Positions 53,147 to 61,546 of a stretch of 64,000 nt of DNA are shown in pieces. The notes beneath the pieces were generated by a model. It saw nothing but the letters and a program-made list of their open reading frames with translations, made no database searches and had not been told where the DNA came from. The number at the start of each line of letters is the position of its first letter. Within the stretch, counting starts at the first letter, position 1. Source of the DNA: Mycolicibacterium sp. S2-37 (GTDB taxonomy: Bacteria; Actinomycetota; Actinomycetes; Mycobacteriales; Mycobacteriaceae); the NCBI RefSeq assembly GCF_017352375.1, contig NZ_JAFEVR010000010.1, positions 186,001 through 250,000 on the forward strand. The letters run 5' to 3'. The position numbers and the translations under genes were made by a program.

Positions 53147-54871
53147 TCACCCGCTCACGTTCAGCCGGGCGTGCACCGACGCGATCGCCGACGCCATGTC
53201 ATCGCCGCTGATCTCGCTCAGCTGCTCGACGCCCAGGCTCTCGAAGTCCAGCGATCGGGCCAGACGCATATCGCGCGCCTGTTCGCCCGCCTCGACCAGT
53301 TGGCGCGCGTAGCGGCCGTTGCCCGCGATGTCCAGCGCCGGCTTGTCGCCGAGCGAGCGCTGACTCAGCAGCGTCGCCGCCTCCAGCACCCGCTTGGCCG
53401 CTTCGTCGCTGACGATCGAATCGTTCGCCTGGGCAATCACTTTCGCGATGTCCACGATCTCGTCGGCAGAGTAGGAGTCGAACTCGATGCGGTTGGCGAA
53501 GCGGGACCGCAGGCCGTCGTTGGTCTCCAGCAGCCGGTCGATGTCGGCGCTGTAGCCGGCGATGATGACCACCAGCCGGTCACGGTCGTTCTCCATGCGC
53601 GCGAGCAGCGTGTCCAGCGCCTCGGTGCCGAACGGATCGGTCCGCCCGTCGCGTTCCTGCACCAGCGTGTACGCCTCGTCGATGAACAGCACTCCGCCCA
53701 CGGCACGGTCGATGGTGCGCGCGGTCTTCACCGCGGACTGACCCTCGTACTCGGCCACGAAATCCTTGCGCGAGGTCTCGACCAGTTTGGGTTCGGCGAT
53801 CACCCCCAGGCCGGCCAGGATGTTGGCCACCACCCGGGCGATGGTGGTCTTACCGGTGCCGGGCGGCCCGGTGAAGATCATGTGCTTGGAGGTCTGCGCG
53901 ACCTTCATGCCGCGGGCGGCGCGGATCTTGGCCATCTGGGTCGCGGCGCGGTACGCCTCGATCTGCTCCTTGACCCTGCTCAGGCCGATCTGCCGGTCGA
54001 GTTCTGCCTGCGCCTCGGCGAGCAGCCTCTCCCGGCCGGAGGTGTCGGCCATGACGCTGGCCGGATCCCACGGATCGGTGCGGGCACTGATCTTCTCCGG
54101 TGTCGTGGTCACCAGCCGGTAGTTCGGGTCGCGCGATGCCGCGGTGACCTTGGGCTCGGGATGGTTGGCCTGCAGCCACTCGAGCAGGACCATGGCGGAG
54201 TCCTCGTTGCCCTGGGCCCGGCGCGCCATCGCGAGATACCAGGCGATGGCCGGTGCGCAGGCCTGGCCCACCGCGGTGTTGTTGGCCTCGGTCAGTTTGC
54301 GGTCGGCCTCGGTGAACAGCCCGAGGTTCGCTGCGGCCACCCCGTGGGCAACGCCGGCCGCCGCGGCGAGGAACGTGTCGGGCCAGGCCTCCGCACCGCG
54401 CACCTGGTCGATGACGTCGGTCCAGCGCTCGCCGTAGGCGTAGATCACCGCCCGGACCCAGGACACCAGGTGCTCGGCGCCGGCCGCCGGTGCGTCGTCG
54501 AGGGCCTCCATCGCGTCGGCGTGGTTGCCCTCGGCCGCCTCCCGGACGGCGAAACCGAGGGTGATCGCCAGCGGTGAGAGCACCGGATAGCTGATGTCGG
54601 CACCGAAGATCCCGCCGATCGGCACCCGCGCCCCCACTGCGTTCATGGTGACCTCGGCCGATCCGGCCAGGCGCCCGAAGTTCGACCGCGAGTACCAGGC
54701 GCGGAACAGTGTCACGCGCTCACGATCTCCGCACCGGATCCGCCCGACCCAGGCGTCGCAGGCGGTCTCGTCGTAGTTGGTGATCTCGGTGAACAGCTCG
54801 TACGAACGCGCCGGCGCGGTCGGGAGCATGCCCACCGCGCTACCGAACAGGGCGGCCAGGTGATCACTCAT
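53147..54871 (-). CDS. eccA1: ESX-1 AAA+ ATPase EccA1
   Basis: The 574-residue protein has an N-terminal TPR-like domain (to about 270) and a C-terminal CbxX/CfqX-type AAA+ domain with Walker A FTGPPGTGKTTIARV near residue 330, Walker B VLFIDEAYTL and GLRSRFANRIEFD. EccA1 (Rv3868 in M. tuberculosis, 573 residues) is a cytosolic ATPase that helps substrate release from EspG. The start MSDHLAALFG at 54871 overlaps the espH end by 8 bases; an ATG 4 codons earlier is also possible. Confidence 0.94.
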   Translation of the reverse strand: MSDHLAALFGSAVGMLPTAPARSYELFTEITNYDETACDAWVGRIRCGDRERVTLFRAWYSRSNFGRLAGSAEVTMNAVGARVPIGGIFGADISYPVLSPLAITLGFAVREAAEGNHADAMEALDDAPAAGAEHLVSWVRAVIYAYGERWTDVIDQVRGAEAWPDTFLAAAAGVAHGVAAANLGLFTEADRKLTEANNTAVGQACAPAIAWYLAMARRAQGNEDSAMVLLEWLQANHPEPKVTAASRDPNYRLVTTTPEKISARTDPWDPASVMADTSGRERLLAEAQAELDRQIGLSRVKEQIEAYRAATQMAKIRAARGMKVAQTSKHMIFTGPPGTGKTTIARVVANILAGLGVIAEPKLVETSRKDFVAEYEGQSAVKTARTIDRAVGGVLFIDEAYTLVQERDGRTDPFGTEALDTLLARMENDRDRLVVIIAGYSADIDRLLETNDGLRSRFANRIEFDSYSADEIVDIAKVIAQANDSIVSDEAAKRVLEAATLLSQRSLGDKPALDIAGNGRYARQLVEAGEQARDMRLARSLDFESLGVEQLSEISGDDMASAIASVHARLNVSG

Positions 54872-55319
54872 GGGTACCTGCATACCTGGTCGAGAACACC
54901 TCGGCGCGGCGCGCCCAGGCCTGCTCCGGGGTGGGCAGATCGAGATCGCGCTGCAGGAACTCGCGAGTCGCGTGGTCGTCGTGGCCCTGCTCGCGCATGC
55001 CCTGCAGCATCGTCACGTACTGCGCCGACTTGGCGTCCTGGGAAGCCAATCCGGCTATCACCACTATCTCCTCCGCGAGTTCTCTCTCGGTCATCTCGGT
55101 CGCCCGGCGGGACAGACCGATGTGCTCGATGTGGCCGTCGGGGTGGGCACTCACCATGACGCTGCCCATCGGATTCGACACCGTGAACACCGCCTCCTTG
55201 TCGTCGCCGTCCTGCGCTGCGCCCCCGTCCAGAGCATCGAGCGCGTCGAGGTCCGACACGTAGCCGCCGTCGGCCAGGACCTCGTCGGCCAGGCCGTCGT
55301 CCGGAGCGTCACCCACCAT
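54864..55319 (-). CDS. espH: ESX-1 associated protein EspH
   Basis: The 151-residue protein is acidic at the N-terminus and then shows VFTVSNPMGSVMVSAHPDGH, LAEEIVVIAGLASQDAKSAQ and DLPTPEQAWARRAEVFSTRY, which match M. tuberculosis EspH (Rv3867, 183 residues). EspH works with EspE/EspF export in pathogens. Here espE and espF are absent. Start ATG 55319; a longer frame upstream overlaps espG1. It follows espG1 after 13 bases. Confidence 0.88.
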   Translation of the reverse strand: MVGDAPDDGLADEVLADGGYVSDLDALDALDGGAAQDGDDKEAVFTVSNPMGSVMVSAHPDGHIEHIGLSRRATEMTERELAEEIVVIAGLASQDAKSAQYVTMLQGMREQGHDDHATREFLQRDLDLPTPEQAWARRAEVFSTRYAGTHE

Positions 55320-55332
55320 CGCGGGTCCCCAC

Positions 55333-56184
55333 TCAGTCGGCGTTCGCTGCGTCGGCCTCGGTCTGCTCGAACCACGTCTTCGACGGGAGGAATTCGAGCA
55401 GCCCGTCGAGCGCGCGCTGCAGATTGTCCTGGGTACCCGGCAGGAACGAGCCGTAGAGCTCACCGCTGACCCGCCGGGGGATCGAGACGATGCGGCCGTG
55501 GCGGGAGTCCAGGACGCCCGCGGCGACGTTCGCGGTGGTCTGGGTGCCGCCCGGGTGGCGTTCGGTCGCGGTCAACTCCACCCAGCTGGTGGGCTCACTG
55601 ATGATGTCGGCGTAGGCGCGCGCGGAGTTCAGCGCGACGCCGTGGCCTTGAAGCTGTTCGGCGGAACGGCATTCGGCCAGCTTGCTCGCGACGCCGGTGA
55701 GCGGTTCCACATCGGCGGGTGGGGCGCTGCCGAGGACGGTGGTCACCATGTTGGCGAGCCCGATCTGCGGGGCCACCCGCTGCAGTACCAGCATGTCGCC
55801 GTCGCGCGCCGCGACCACGTGCCGGTCGCCCTTGCGGCACACCACGAAGCGAACCATCTTTCCGCCGAGATCGCGGCGCCACCAGCGGCCTTCCAGAACC
55901 CGGTCCGAACGGCTCAGCGTGTCCACCATCGCGGCGACCTCGGGGTGCGGTTCACCGTAGAAGTTCAGGACACCCTGTGCGGTCAGATCGCGGGCCACCT
56001 GCTCCCAGACGATCTCGCGCAGGTCGGGCTGGGGGATGTTGAGCCGGATGCCCAGCGCCGGCGGAAAGTCAGAAGTGTGCAGCCGGTCGGCGATGACCAG
56101 CATGCCGTCGATCGTCACCTCCACCCCGACGACGTCGTCGTAATGGGTGGCACTGGAGGTCGACGTACCGACCGAATTCGTCAT
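55333..56184 (-). CDS. espG1: ESX-1 specific chaperone EspG1
   Basis: The 283-residue protein, exactly the size of M. tuberculosis EspG1 (Rv3866), has VVGVEVTIDGMLVIADRLHT, RFVVCRKGDRHVVAARDGDM and the C-terminal RRVSGELYGSFLPGTQDNLQ. EspG proteins bind cognate PE-PPE pairs (here PE35-PPE68) in the cytosol. The start is ATG 56184 after GGGGAGGGGG, and it is the first gene of the core operon. Confidence 0.93.
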   Translation of the reverse strand: MTNSVGTSTSSATHYDDVVGVEVTIDGMLVIADRLHTSDFPPALGIRLNIPQPDLREIVWEQVARDLTAQGVLNFYGEPHPEVAAMVDTLSRSDRVLEGRWWRRDLGGKMVRFVVCRKGDRHVVAARDGDMLVLQRVAPQIGLANMVTTVLGSAPPADVEPLTGVASKLAECRSAEQLQGHGVALNSARAYADIISEPTSWVELTATERHPGGTQTTANVAAGVLDSRHGRIVSIPRRVSGELYGSFLPGTQDNLQRALDGLLEFLPSKTWFEQTEADAANAD

Positions 56185-56615
56185 GAAGCCCCCTCCCCAC
56201 ATTCGCCCGACGGACCCGACGTGCCGGATCTCGGCAGACCCCGCACACGCCCTGCCATCTTTGCCGAGCCCGGCGAAGCCGGTCAACGAGCGCCTGGTGC
56301 GGGGTCATCGCCGGATGCGAGCCTACCAGCGCTGGACGTGGCATCCCGGCGGCGATTTCGGGTGGTGACCCTACCGCCGCCGCGGCGCTCAGCCGGTTCT
56401 CAGCAAGTGCTCGTCCGCGCTGCTGTCCCGATCACCCGTTCGAAACCCGTGCAATAGCGAACACTTCGGTCCGAGGGATCGGTGACGTACGACTGGTCTG
56501 GCCGGTCGCGCCGGTCCGCCCGAGCGCAGCGGCGATCGACGCCTCGAGACGGTGCGCGGAGCGGCCCAGCCGCGGGGCGCGGGTTTTGCTACCCCCGGTG
56601 ACCGATACTGGGGTG
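56185..56615. other. 431-base divergent intergenic region before espG1
   Basis: The gap separates espG1 from the MinD-like gene. It must hold the espG1 promoter, but no clear -35/-10 pair or palindrome stood out. Minus-strand frames in it lack any recognised domain. In M. tuberculosis espE and espF lie upstream of espG1; nothing similar is seen here. Confidence 0.6.
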
Positions 56616-57884
56616 GTGACCGACCGCGATGACGCCATGAGCAGACCAGCCGGCCGGCATGGTCCCGGCGACGACGACGAGGCGGACACCGGTCCGTCGT
56701 TCCCGGCCATCCCCCCGGAGCCCCCGACCGTCGTGCACGAGGCCGTCCGGCCGCGCGGCAGCTTCCGCGATACGCGCTACGGTGACCCACACCACAGCGC
56801 GCCGCCCGTCCCGCCGTGGCAGTCGAATTTCGGCTCCCGCCCGCCGGTGCCCGGGCCGCCCCCGCCGGCGGCACCGGTGCCGGGCCCGCCCGGTCCGCCG
56901 TGGCCACCGCAGCCACCGCAGCCACCGCAGCCACCGGCGTCCTACGCCGACGCGATTCGTCCCGAACAGCTGATGCGCCCGCGGCGCACGCCGCCCGCCC
57001 ACGGTTGGCGACGGTTGGTGTTCCGCGCGAGCTTCGGGCTGATCAACCCGGGTCAGTCAGCGGAAGAACTCCGGCAGATCGCCCTGGAGAACAGGGTGCG
57101 CGGTGTGCTGCGCGGCCACTACAAGGTCGGCGTGATGGGTAAGGGCGGCGTCGGCAAGACCACGGTGTCGGCGAGCATCGGGTCGGTGTTCGCCGAGCTG
57201 CGCCAGGACGACCGCGTGGTGGCCATCGACGCCGACACCGCCTTCGGCAAATTGGGCAGCCGGGTCGATCCGCGGGCGCAGGGTTCGTACTGGGAGTTGG
57301 CCTCCGATCCGCACCTGGACTCGTTCGCCGATGTGCGCAGCCGCGTCGGCAACAACGCAGCCGGGCTGTTCGTATTGGCCGGCGAGGGGTCACCCGCCCG
57401 CAGGCGGGTGCTCGACCCCGCGATCTACCGCGAGGCCACCACCCGGCTGGACAAGTACTTCTCCATCTCGATCATCGACTGCAGCTCGACGATGGACTCG
57501 CCGGTGACCCAGGAGGTGTTGCGCGATCTCGACGCGTTGATCGTCGTGTCGTCGCCCTGGGTGGACGGCGCCGCGGCCGCCGGACAGACGCTGGACTGGC
57601 TCGCCAATCGTGGTATGACCGGTCTGCTGCAGCGAACGGTGGTGGTACTCAACGACTCTGACGGTCACGCAGACAAGCGGACGCGGTCCATCCTGGCCCA
57701 GCAGTTCTCGGGTCACGGGCAGACCGTGGTCGAGGTCCCGTTCGACGGACAGCTGCGTCCGGGCGGGGTGATCGACGGGACCCGCACCATGACGCCGGCC
57801 ACCCGGCGCAAGTTCATCGAGATCGCCGCCGCCCTTGCGGAGCACTTCCCGACCACCGACGATCGGTCGCGGGAACGCGGCTGA
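56616..57884 (+). CDS. MinD/ParA-like ATPase with proline-rich N-terminus (EspI-like)
   Basis: The protein has 422 residues from GTG 56616. The first 120 residues are disordered with PPQPPQPPQPP runs. The C-terminal ATPase has Walker A GKGGVGKTTVSASIG near residue 175, VVAIDADTAFGKLG and SIIDCSSTMDSPVTQEV. The architecture (proline-rich plus MinD) is the same as EspI in this locus, though the sequence is distinct, and it resembles the Rv3860 type encoded near whiB6 in M. tuberculosis. Starts at 56598 and 56637 are possible. It is divergent from espG1. Confidence 0.82.
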   Translation: MTDRDDAMSRPAGRHGPGDDDEADTGPSFPAIPPEPPTVVHEAVRPRGSFRDTRYGDPHHSAPPVPPWQSNFGSRPPVPGPPPPAAPVPGPPGPPWPPQPPQPPQPPASYADAIRPEQLMRPRRTPPAHGWRRLVFRASFGLINPGQSAEELRQIALENRVRGVLRGHYKVGVMGKGGVGKTTVSASIGSVFAELRQDDRVVAIDADTAFGKLGSRVDPRAQGSYWELASDPHLDSFADVRSRVGNNAAGLFVLAGEGSPARRRVLDPAIYREATTRLDKYFSISIIDCSSTMDSPVTQEVLRDLDALIVVSSPWVDGAAAAGQTLDWLANRGMTGLLQRTVVVLNDSDGHADKRTRSILAQQFSGHGQTVVEVPFDGQLRPGGVIDGTRTMTPATRRKFIEIAAALAEHFPTTDDRSRERG

Positions 57885-58003
57885 GTTCGCTCCGGCGACG
57901 GAGGCGAGGGTGCCCAGCAACGTGCAGGTTTGCTACGTTGACGTGTGGGGCACCTCCAGATCCGGGGGATTTGGGCCGTCAGACGACTCAGGAGTGAACC
58001 GAC

Positions 58004-58930
58004 TTGAAGAAGACCACGATTCTCGCAGCAACAATCGCCGCCGCCGGTGCGTTGGCCGCGGCGCCGCTCGCCGCGGCCGAAGCCGGTCCGCAGACCACCG
58101 AACTCGGCAAGCAAGCCGAACTGGTGACGGGCGCCGTCACCCAGGGCTGGACCGTCAGCGGACTGCAGCCGAGCTCGGACCCGATTCCCTACCAGGTGCG
58201 TGGCACCCTGTGGGAGGCCACCGCCACCGATCAGGCCATCCAGGGATCGGCGCAGCCGATCGTGTCCAACTTCAACGCCCGCGCCGCGGACGGACAGACC
58301 TACCGGGCGCTGTTCCAGGTCGCCACCCCGCAGGGTGTGAACCCGGCTGCGATCGCGCAGGGTCAGCAGACCAGCGGCAAGCTCTACTTCGACGTGACCG
58401 GCGCACAACCGGACAGCGTGGTCTACAACGACGGGGCTCGCGATCTGCTGCTCTGGCTGAAGCCGGCCGCCACGCCGTCGACCTCGGGGTCGGGCAGCAC
58501 CGCTTCGTACCCGTCGACGGCCTACCCGTCCTCGACGGCTCCGCAGGGTTCCGGCACCGCGGCGGCTCCGGCCGCCGCAGGGGCCGAGGCGGCCACGCCG
58601 GCCGCACCGGGTGCACCGGTTCCCGCCAGCGCTGAGATGGCTCCGGTTCCGGGCAGCACCGGGACGCCGATCCCCGCGGGCAGCGCGGGCACGCCGGTTC
58701 CGGCGGGCAGCACCGGCACGCCGGTCCCCGCGGGCAGCGCGGGCACGCCGATCCCGGCAGGCACCCAGGGCACCCCGGCCGCTCCGCCGGCCGCTCCGCC
58801 GGCCAGCCCTCCGGCCGCTCCTCCGGCCCCGGCATCCAGCGCGGCGCCGCAGCCGGTGAGCAACGCCGACCAGGCGGAGGTGCCGCACTATGTGCCGGCG
58901 CCCACCACCACGGCGGTGCCGCTGCCCTGA
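58004..58930 (+). CDS. MPT63-like secreted protein with repeat tail
   Basis: The 308-residue protein has a signal peptide (MKKTTILAATIAAAGALAAA, cleavage near AAAEA). Residues 30-150 match the MPT63/DUF1942 immunoglobulin-like fold: GAVTQGWTVSGLQPSSD, GTLWEATATDQAIQGSAQPI, NFNARAADGQTYRALFQVA, SGKLYFDVTG. M. tuberculosis MPT63 (Rv1926c) stops there; this protein continues with about 150 residues of Pro/Ala/Ser, including four GSxGTPxPA repeats. The start is TTG after AGGAG. A strong terminator follows. Its location in the ESX-1 region suggests an envelope or exported role. Confidence 0.82.
   Translation: MKKTTILAATIAAAGALAAAPLAAAEAGPQTTELGKQAELVTGAVTQGWTVSGLQPSSDPIPYQVRGTLWEATATDQAIQGSAQPIVSNFNARAADGQTYRALFQVATPQGVNPAAIAQGQQTSGKLYFDVTGAQPDSVVYNDGARDLLLWLKPAATPSTSGSGSTASYPSTAYPSSTAPQGSGTAAAPAAAGAEAATPAAPGAPVPASAEMAPVPGSTGTPIPAGSAGTPVPAGSTGTPVPAGSAGTPIPAGTQGTPAAPPAAPPASPPAAPPAPASSAAPQPVSNADQAEVPHYVPAPTTTAVPLP
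58652..58759. repeat. Four 27-bp tandem repeats in the MPT63-like gene
   Basis: Each unit codes for GS[TA]GTP[IV]PA, at residues 217-252, then a degenerate fifth. The DNA units vary at wobble sites, so the repeat is under protein-level selection. Units begin at 58652, 58679, 58706 and 58733. Confidence 0.85.
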
Positions 58931-58950
58931 CGCAGCGCATCTCTCGCGAT

Positions 58951-58977
58951 AGCGGGGCCGGTCTCACCGGCCCCGCT
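58951..58977. terminator. Bidirectional terminator
   Basis: AGCGGGGCCGG and CCGGCCCCGCT form a perfect 11-bp stem around TCTCA, between the convergent MPT63-like and proline-rich membrane protein genes. The tail is short and T-poor, as is usual in mycobacteria. Confidence 0.65.
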
Positions 58978-58985
58978 TCTGCGTT

Positions 58986-59951
58986 CTAGGAGTGCGAACT
59001 CCACCAGAGGTAGAGCTGATCGAGGTTCGGCCCCTGCGGACCGGATTCCGCGACCACCACGAGCGACTCGTCGACGTTGGTCCATGCCACGATCGGGCGG
59101 TTCTGCTGGATACCGCAGAACAGCACACCGCTCACCTTCTGCGGGGTGGCGTTGCGGCGCCAGGGACCCGGCGACTGGATGTTCCCGGGGCAATTGACCC
59201 TGGTCGACCCGTTGACCACGGCGTTGAAGGCCGCGTCGAGCGCGGCGCCGTCCTTGGCGGCGGTGAAGGTGGCGGACACGGGTCCGCCGGGGTCGGTGTT
59301 GGGTCCGCACGTTGCGGCGGCCCGCGCCCCGGTCGGCGGGGCGATCGCCTGGCAGTCGCCGGCACGATAACCGGCGGGGAGCATGCCCAGCAGCCGCGCC
59401 TCGGCCGCCGCGTCGGCGGTGGGTGTCACCGACGTCGTGGTCGCAGGCGGCGACGCGTCGTCTTCGCCGGAGGGCAGGACCAGCCAGACGATCAGGCCGA
59501 CGACGATGATGCCGGCCACGGCCGCGGCGGCGAGCCAGACGGGTTTGGTCGACGGCGGCGGCGGCAGCTGCGGGCGGGGCACGACCGGCGGCGGGGTGTG
59601 GCTGTAGGCCGACCAGCCGTCCGGCCCGGATGCGGGCGGACCGGCCGGCGGCGTGATGGTCGGTGGCGGCGGAGCGGCCAGTGGCGGCGGGACGTGCTCG
59701 GCTTCGACGGGGTAGCCGGCGTCGATCGGCGGCGCCGGGTCGTGGTGTTCGGGCTCGACGGGCGGTGCGACGAGTTGGGGTTCGACGGGTGCCGGTTCCG
59801 GCTGGGGTTCGGGTTCGGGCTCGGACGGCGGCTCGGGCGGCGCGGGGTCCGGATCTGCCGCGGTGTCGTCGGCGGGTTCCGGCTCCGTCGCCCAGGGATC
59901 AGGCTCGCTCGCCCAGGGATCCGATGACGGCGGCGGCGGAGGCCATGTCAT
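58986..59951 (-). CDS. Proline-rich single-pass membrane protein with sensor-like domain
   Basis: The 321-residue protein begins MTWPPPPPSSDPWASEPDPW and is Pro/Glu-rich to about residue 130. One membrane segment (WLAAAAVAGIIVVGLIVWLV) at 139-158 follows. The outer part has ARLLGMLPAGYRAGDCQA, four cysteines, and ends QLYLWWSSHS. This C-terminal domain resembles extracytoplasmic domains found on mycobacterial Ser/Thr kinases, but no kinase is attached. Role unknown; it lies next to espM on the same strand. Confidence 0.7.
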   Translation of the reverse strand: MTWPPPPPSSDPWASEPDPWATEPEPADDTAADPDPAPPEPPSEPEPEPQPEPAPVEPQLVAPPVEPEHHDPAPPIDAGYPVEAEHVPPPLAAPPPPTITPPAGPPASGPDGWSAYSHTPPPVVPRPQLPPPPSTKPVWLAAAAVAGIIVVGLIVWLVLPSGEDDASPPATTTSVTPTADAAAEARLLGMLPAGYRAGDCQAIAPPTGARAAATCGPNTDPGGPVSATFTAAKDGAALDAAFNAVVNGSTRVNCPGNIQSPGPWRRNATPQKVSGVLFCGIQQNRPIVAWTNVDESLVVVAESGPQGPNLDQLYLWWSSHS

Positions 59952-60057
59952 GTCCGCACCTCCGCGTGCCTCGTTCCCACCTGACGCCCCCGATCGGTCC
60001 GTGTGTCCGGAGAAGACAGTAGTGGCCGAGGCGGCCGGGGGTGGCTACAGAACGGCA

Positions 60058-60789
60058 TCAGTCCAGCTGCCCGATCAGCGATTCGATGGCGTGCGCGACC
60101 GTGTCCTCGACCGGTTCCTCGGCCTCGGTGCGGACGATGTCGTCAACGGAGACGCCTGCCGCCTGGGCGGTCTCCTCGATGGTCAGGTTCGCACGCCGGC
60201 GGGCGACGTACAGCCGCTGCCCCAGCGTCGCGCCCGGTGCGGTGGCACTCAGGGTGGTCAGCTCGTCGATGCGCCGGCGCACCGAACTCAGCGCCCTGAT
60301 CAGCGCCGGCGTGACCCTGCTGATGCGCGCCGCGCGGGCGGCGACGGCCTCGAGCTGACGCAGGTCGGCGAGGATCGAGGTCGCCCGCGGGACGAAGTCC
60401 GGGTGGTCGACGGGCGGCAGATCCTGGGCGACTGCTCCGAGAGTGTGTACGGCCGTCACGACGGCCTGCGCGATCAGCGGCACTTCGTCGTCGTCCGCGG
60501 TGGCGGCGGGCTCGGGTGGCCGATCCACGGCATCGCCCCGGCGCAACCGCGCGATCGTTCCTTGCGGCCACTGGAGCACCTCCTCGAGCTTCGAGCGGGT
60601 TCGTTCGCGCGGCCAGCTTCGGCCCTTCTCGAACGCGATGAGGGCGCCGGCGTTGATGATGCCGTCGGCGGCCAGGCGTCGCTGACTGATGTTGAGCTCG
60701 CGGCGCCGGGCCGCCGCCGCGGCGCCGGCGCGGACCATGCCCGGATCGATGTCGCCGAGGCTCGCGTCGACGGACTCCCCGCTGGTCAT
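60058..60789 (-). CDS. espM: EspM-like XRE-family regulator, short form
   Basis: The 243-residue protein has an XRE helix-turn-helix (RAGAAAAARRRELNISQRRL, AADGIINAGALIAFEKGRSW) at about residues 20-65 and a second HTH-like part near the C-terminus (GQRLYVARRRANLTIEETAQ, AAGVSVDDI). The sequence is very close to the C-terminal part of M. tuberculosis Rv3863 (EspM), a regulator of whiB6. It lacks the FHA-like N-terminal region of Rv3863, and no start lies upstream in frame. It is divergent from whiB6, as in M. marinum and M. tuberculosis. Confidence 0.82.
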   Translation of the reverse strand: MTSGESVDASLGDIDPGMVRAGAAAAARRRELNISQRRLAADGIINAGALIAFEKGRSWPRERTRSKLEEVLQWPQGTIARLRRGDAVDRPPEPAATADDDEVPLIAQAVVTAVHTLGAVAQDLPPVDHPDFVPRATSILADLRQLEAVAARAARISRVTPALIRALSSVRRRIDELTTLSATAPGATLGQRLYVARRRANLTIEETAQAAGVSVDDIVRTEAEEPVEDTVAHAIESLIGQLD

Positions 60790-61102
60790 GGACGGTGCTG
60801 ATCCTCGCTGGCTCGACGGATTGCTCGACGGTGATTCTAACCGCGGACTGCTGCGGCGCTACGACTTGGGTGGCGCATTTCCGTGACGTCGCTACGCTTC
60901 CGCCGGGGTCGCTCCTGCAGCAGATGCGTCCATAAACCGTTGCGTCGTGCACGGATATCCGCATGTCAGCCGTTTGCAGCGGTTCGCACCACAATCGACC
61001 GAGCGTTCCGCTCCATTCAAACTGTTGCATCGCTACAGTTACTGCTATAGATTCTGCTGCAACGCGGAGCGCACGTCCGCCCGGCCAGCAGAGGAGCTAC
61101 CC
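60790..61102. promoter_or_regulatory. espM-whiB6 divergent regulatory region
   Basis: The 313-base gap includes a good whiB6 promoter: TTGCAT (61025-61030), 17 bases, TAGATT (61048-61053), and about 45 bases of leader before the ATG. Inverted copies GTTGCA (61024) and TGCAAC (61058) bracket the promoter and are candidate sites for EspM or WhiB6. The remainder shows no gene. Confidence 0.55.
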
Positions 61103-61396
61103 ATGAGCAACGTCACCTACCTGGAAGTCCCCGTCGGCGCCTGCACCCGCGACCCCGAACGCTGGACCACCACTGCGGACGAGGAGGCCAAGGCGATCTG
61201 CCGGGGCTGCCCCCGCCGGTGGATGTGCGCCCGCGACGCCGTGGAACTTCCGCGCGCCGAAGGGCTGTGGGCGGGCATTGTGATCCCGGAGGCCGGCCGC
61301 GGCCGGACCTTCGCCCTCAAGCAGTTGCGCAATCTCGCCGAGCGGAACGGCTATCCGATCCGGGCGATCCGCCGCGTCTTCCCCGAATCCGCCTGA
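61103..61396 (+). CDS. whiB6: WhiB6 iron-sulfur transcription factor
   Basis: The 97-residue protein starts MSNVTYLEVPVGACTRDPER and has four cysteines: C14, C-x-x-C in ICRGCPRRW and C in MCARDAVEL, the 4Fe-4S ligands. A turn (EGLWAGIVIPEAGRGRTFAL) stands for the usual G-[VI]-W-G-G motif, then a basic tail (AIRRVFP). WhiB6 (Rv3862c) activates ESX-1 genes in response to redox and NO. The strong GAGGAG site fixes the ATG at 61103. Divergent from espM. Confidence 0.93.
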   Translation: MSNVTYLEVPVGACTRDPERWTTTADEEAKAICRGCPRRWMCARDAVELPRAEGLWAGIVIPEAGRGRTFALKQLRNLAERNGYPIRAIRRVFPESA

Positions 61397-61546
61397 CAGC
61401 TGCGGCCACCGGCCCGGAATAGCCCGGACCCTCCCTCGGTTACATGATGCGACGGTGCCGGGCATGCCCCGGGCTCCAACCACATTCGTCGCTTCGAGCG
61501 ACCACTCGCCGAGAGGCGCCATGGCGGCACCGTCCCTACTTTCCCC

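Noticed and set aside
41968..56184. ESX-3, ESX-4 or ESX-5 locus
   Set aside because: EspH, EspI, split EccC, the PE35/PPE68/EsxB/EsxA order and the close EccD1 match are specific for ESX-1.
56432..56710. Minus-strand frame of 92 codons in the espG1/MinD-like gap
   Set aside because: Third-codon-position GC is only moderate, there is no ribosome site or domain, and it does not resemble EspE or EspF.
58652..58759. CRISPR-like array from the 27-bp repeats
   Set aside because: The units are contiguous, without spacers, and in frame with a protein repeat of 9 residues.
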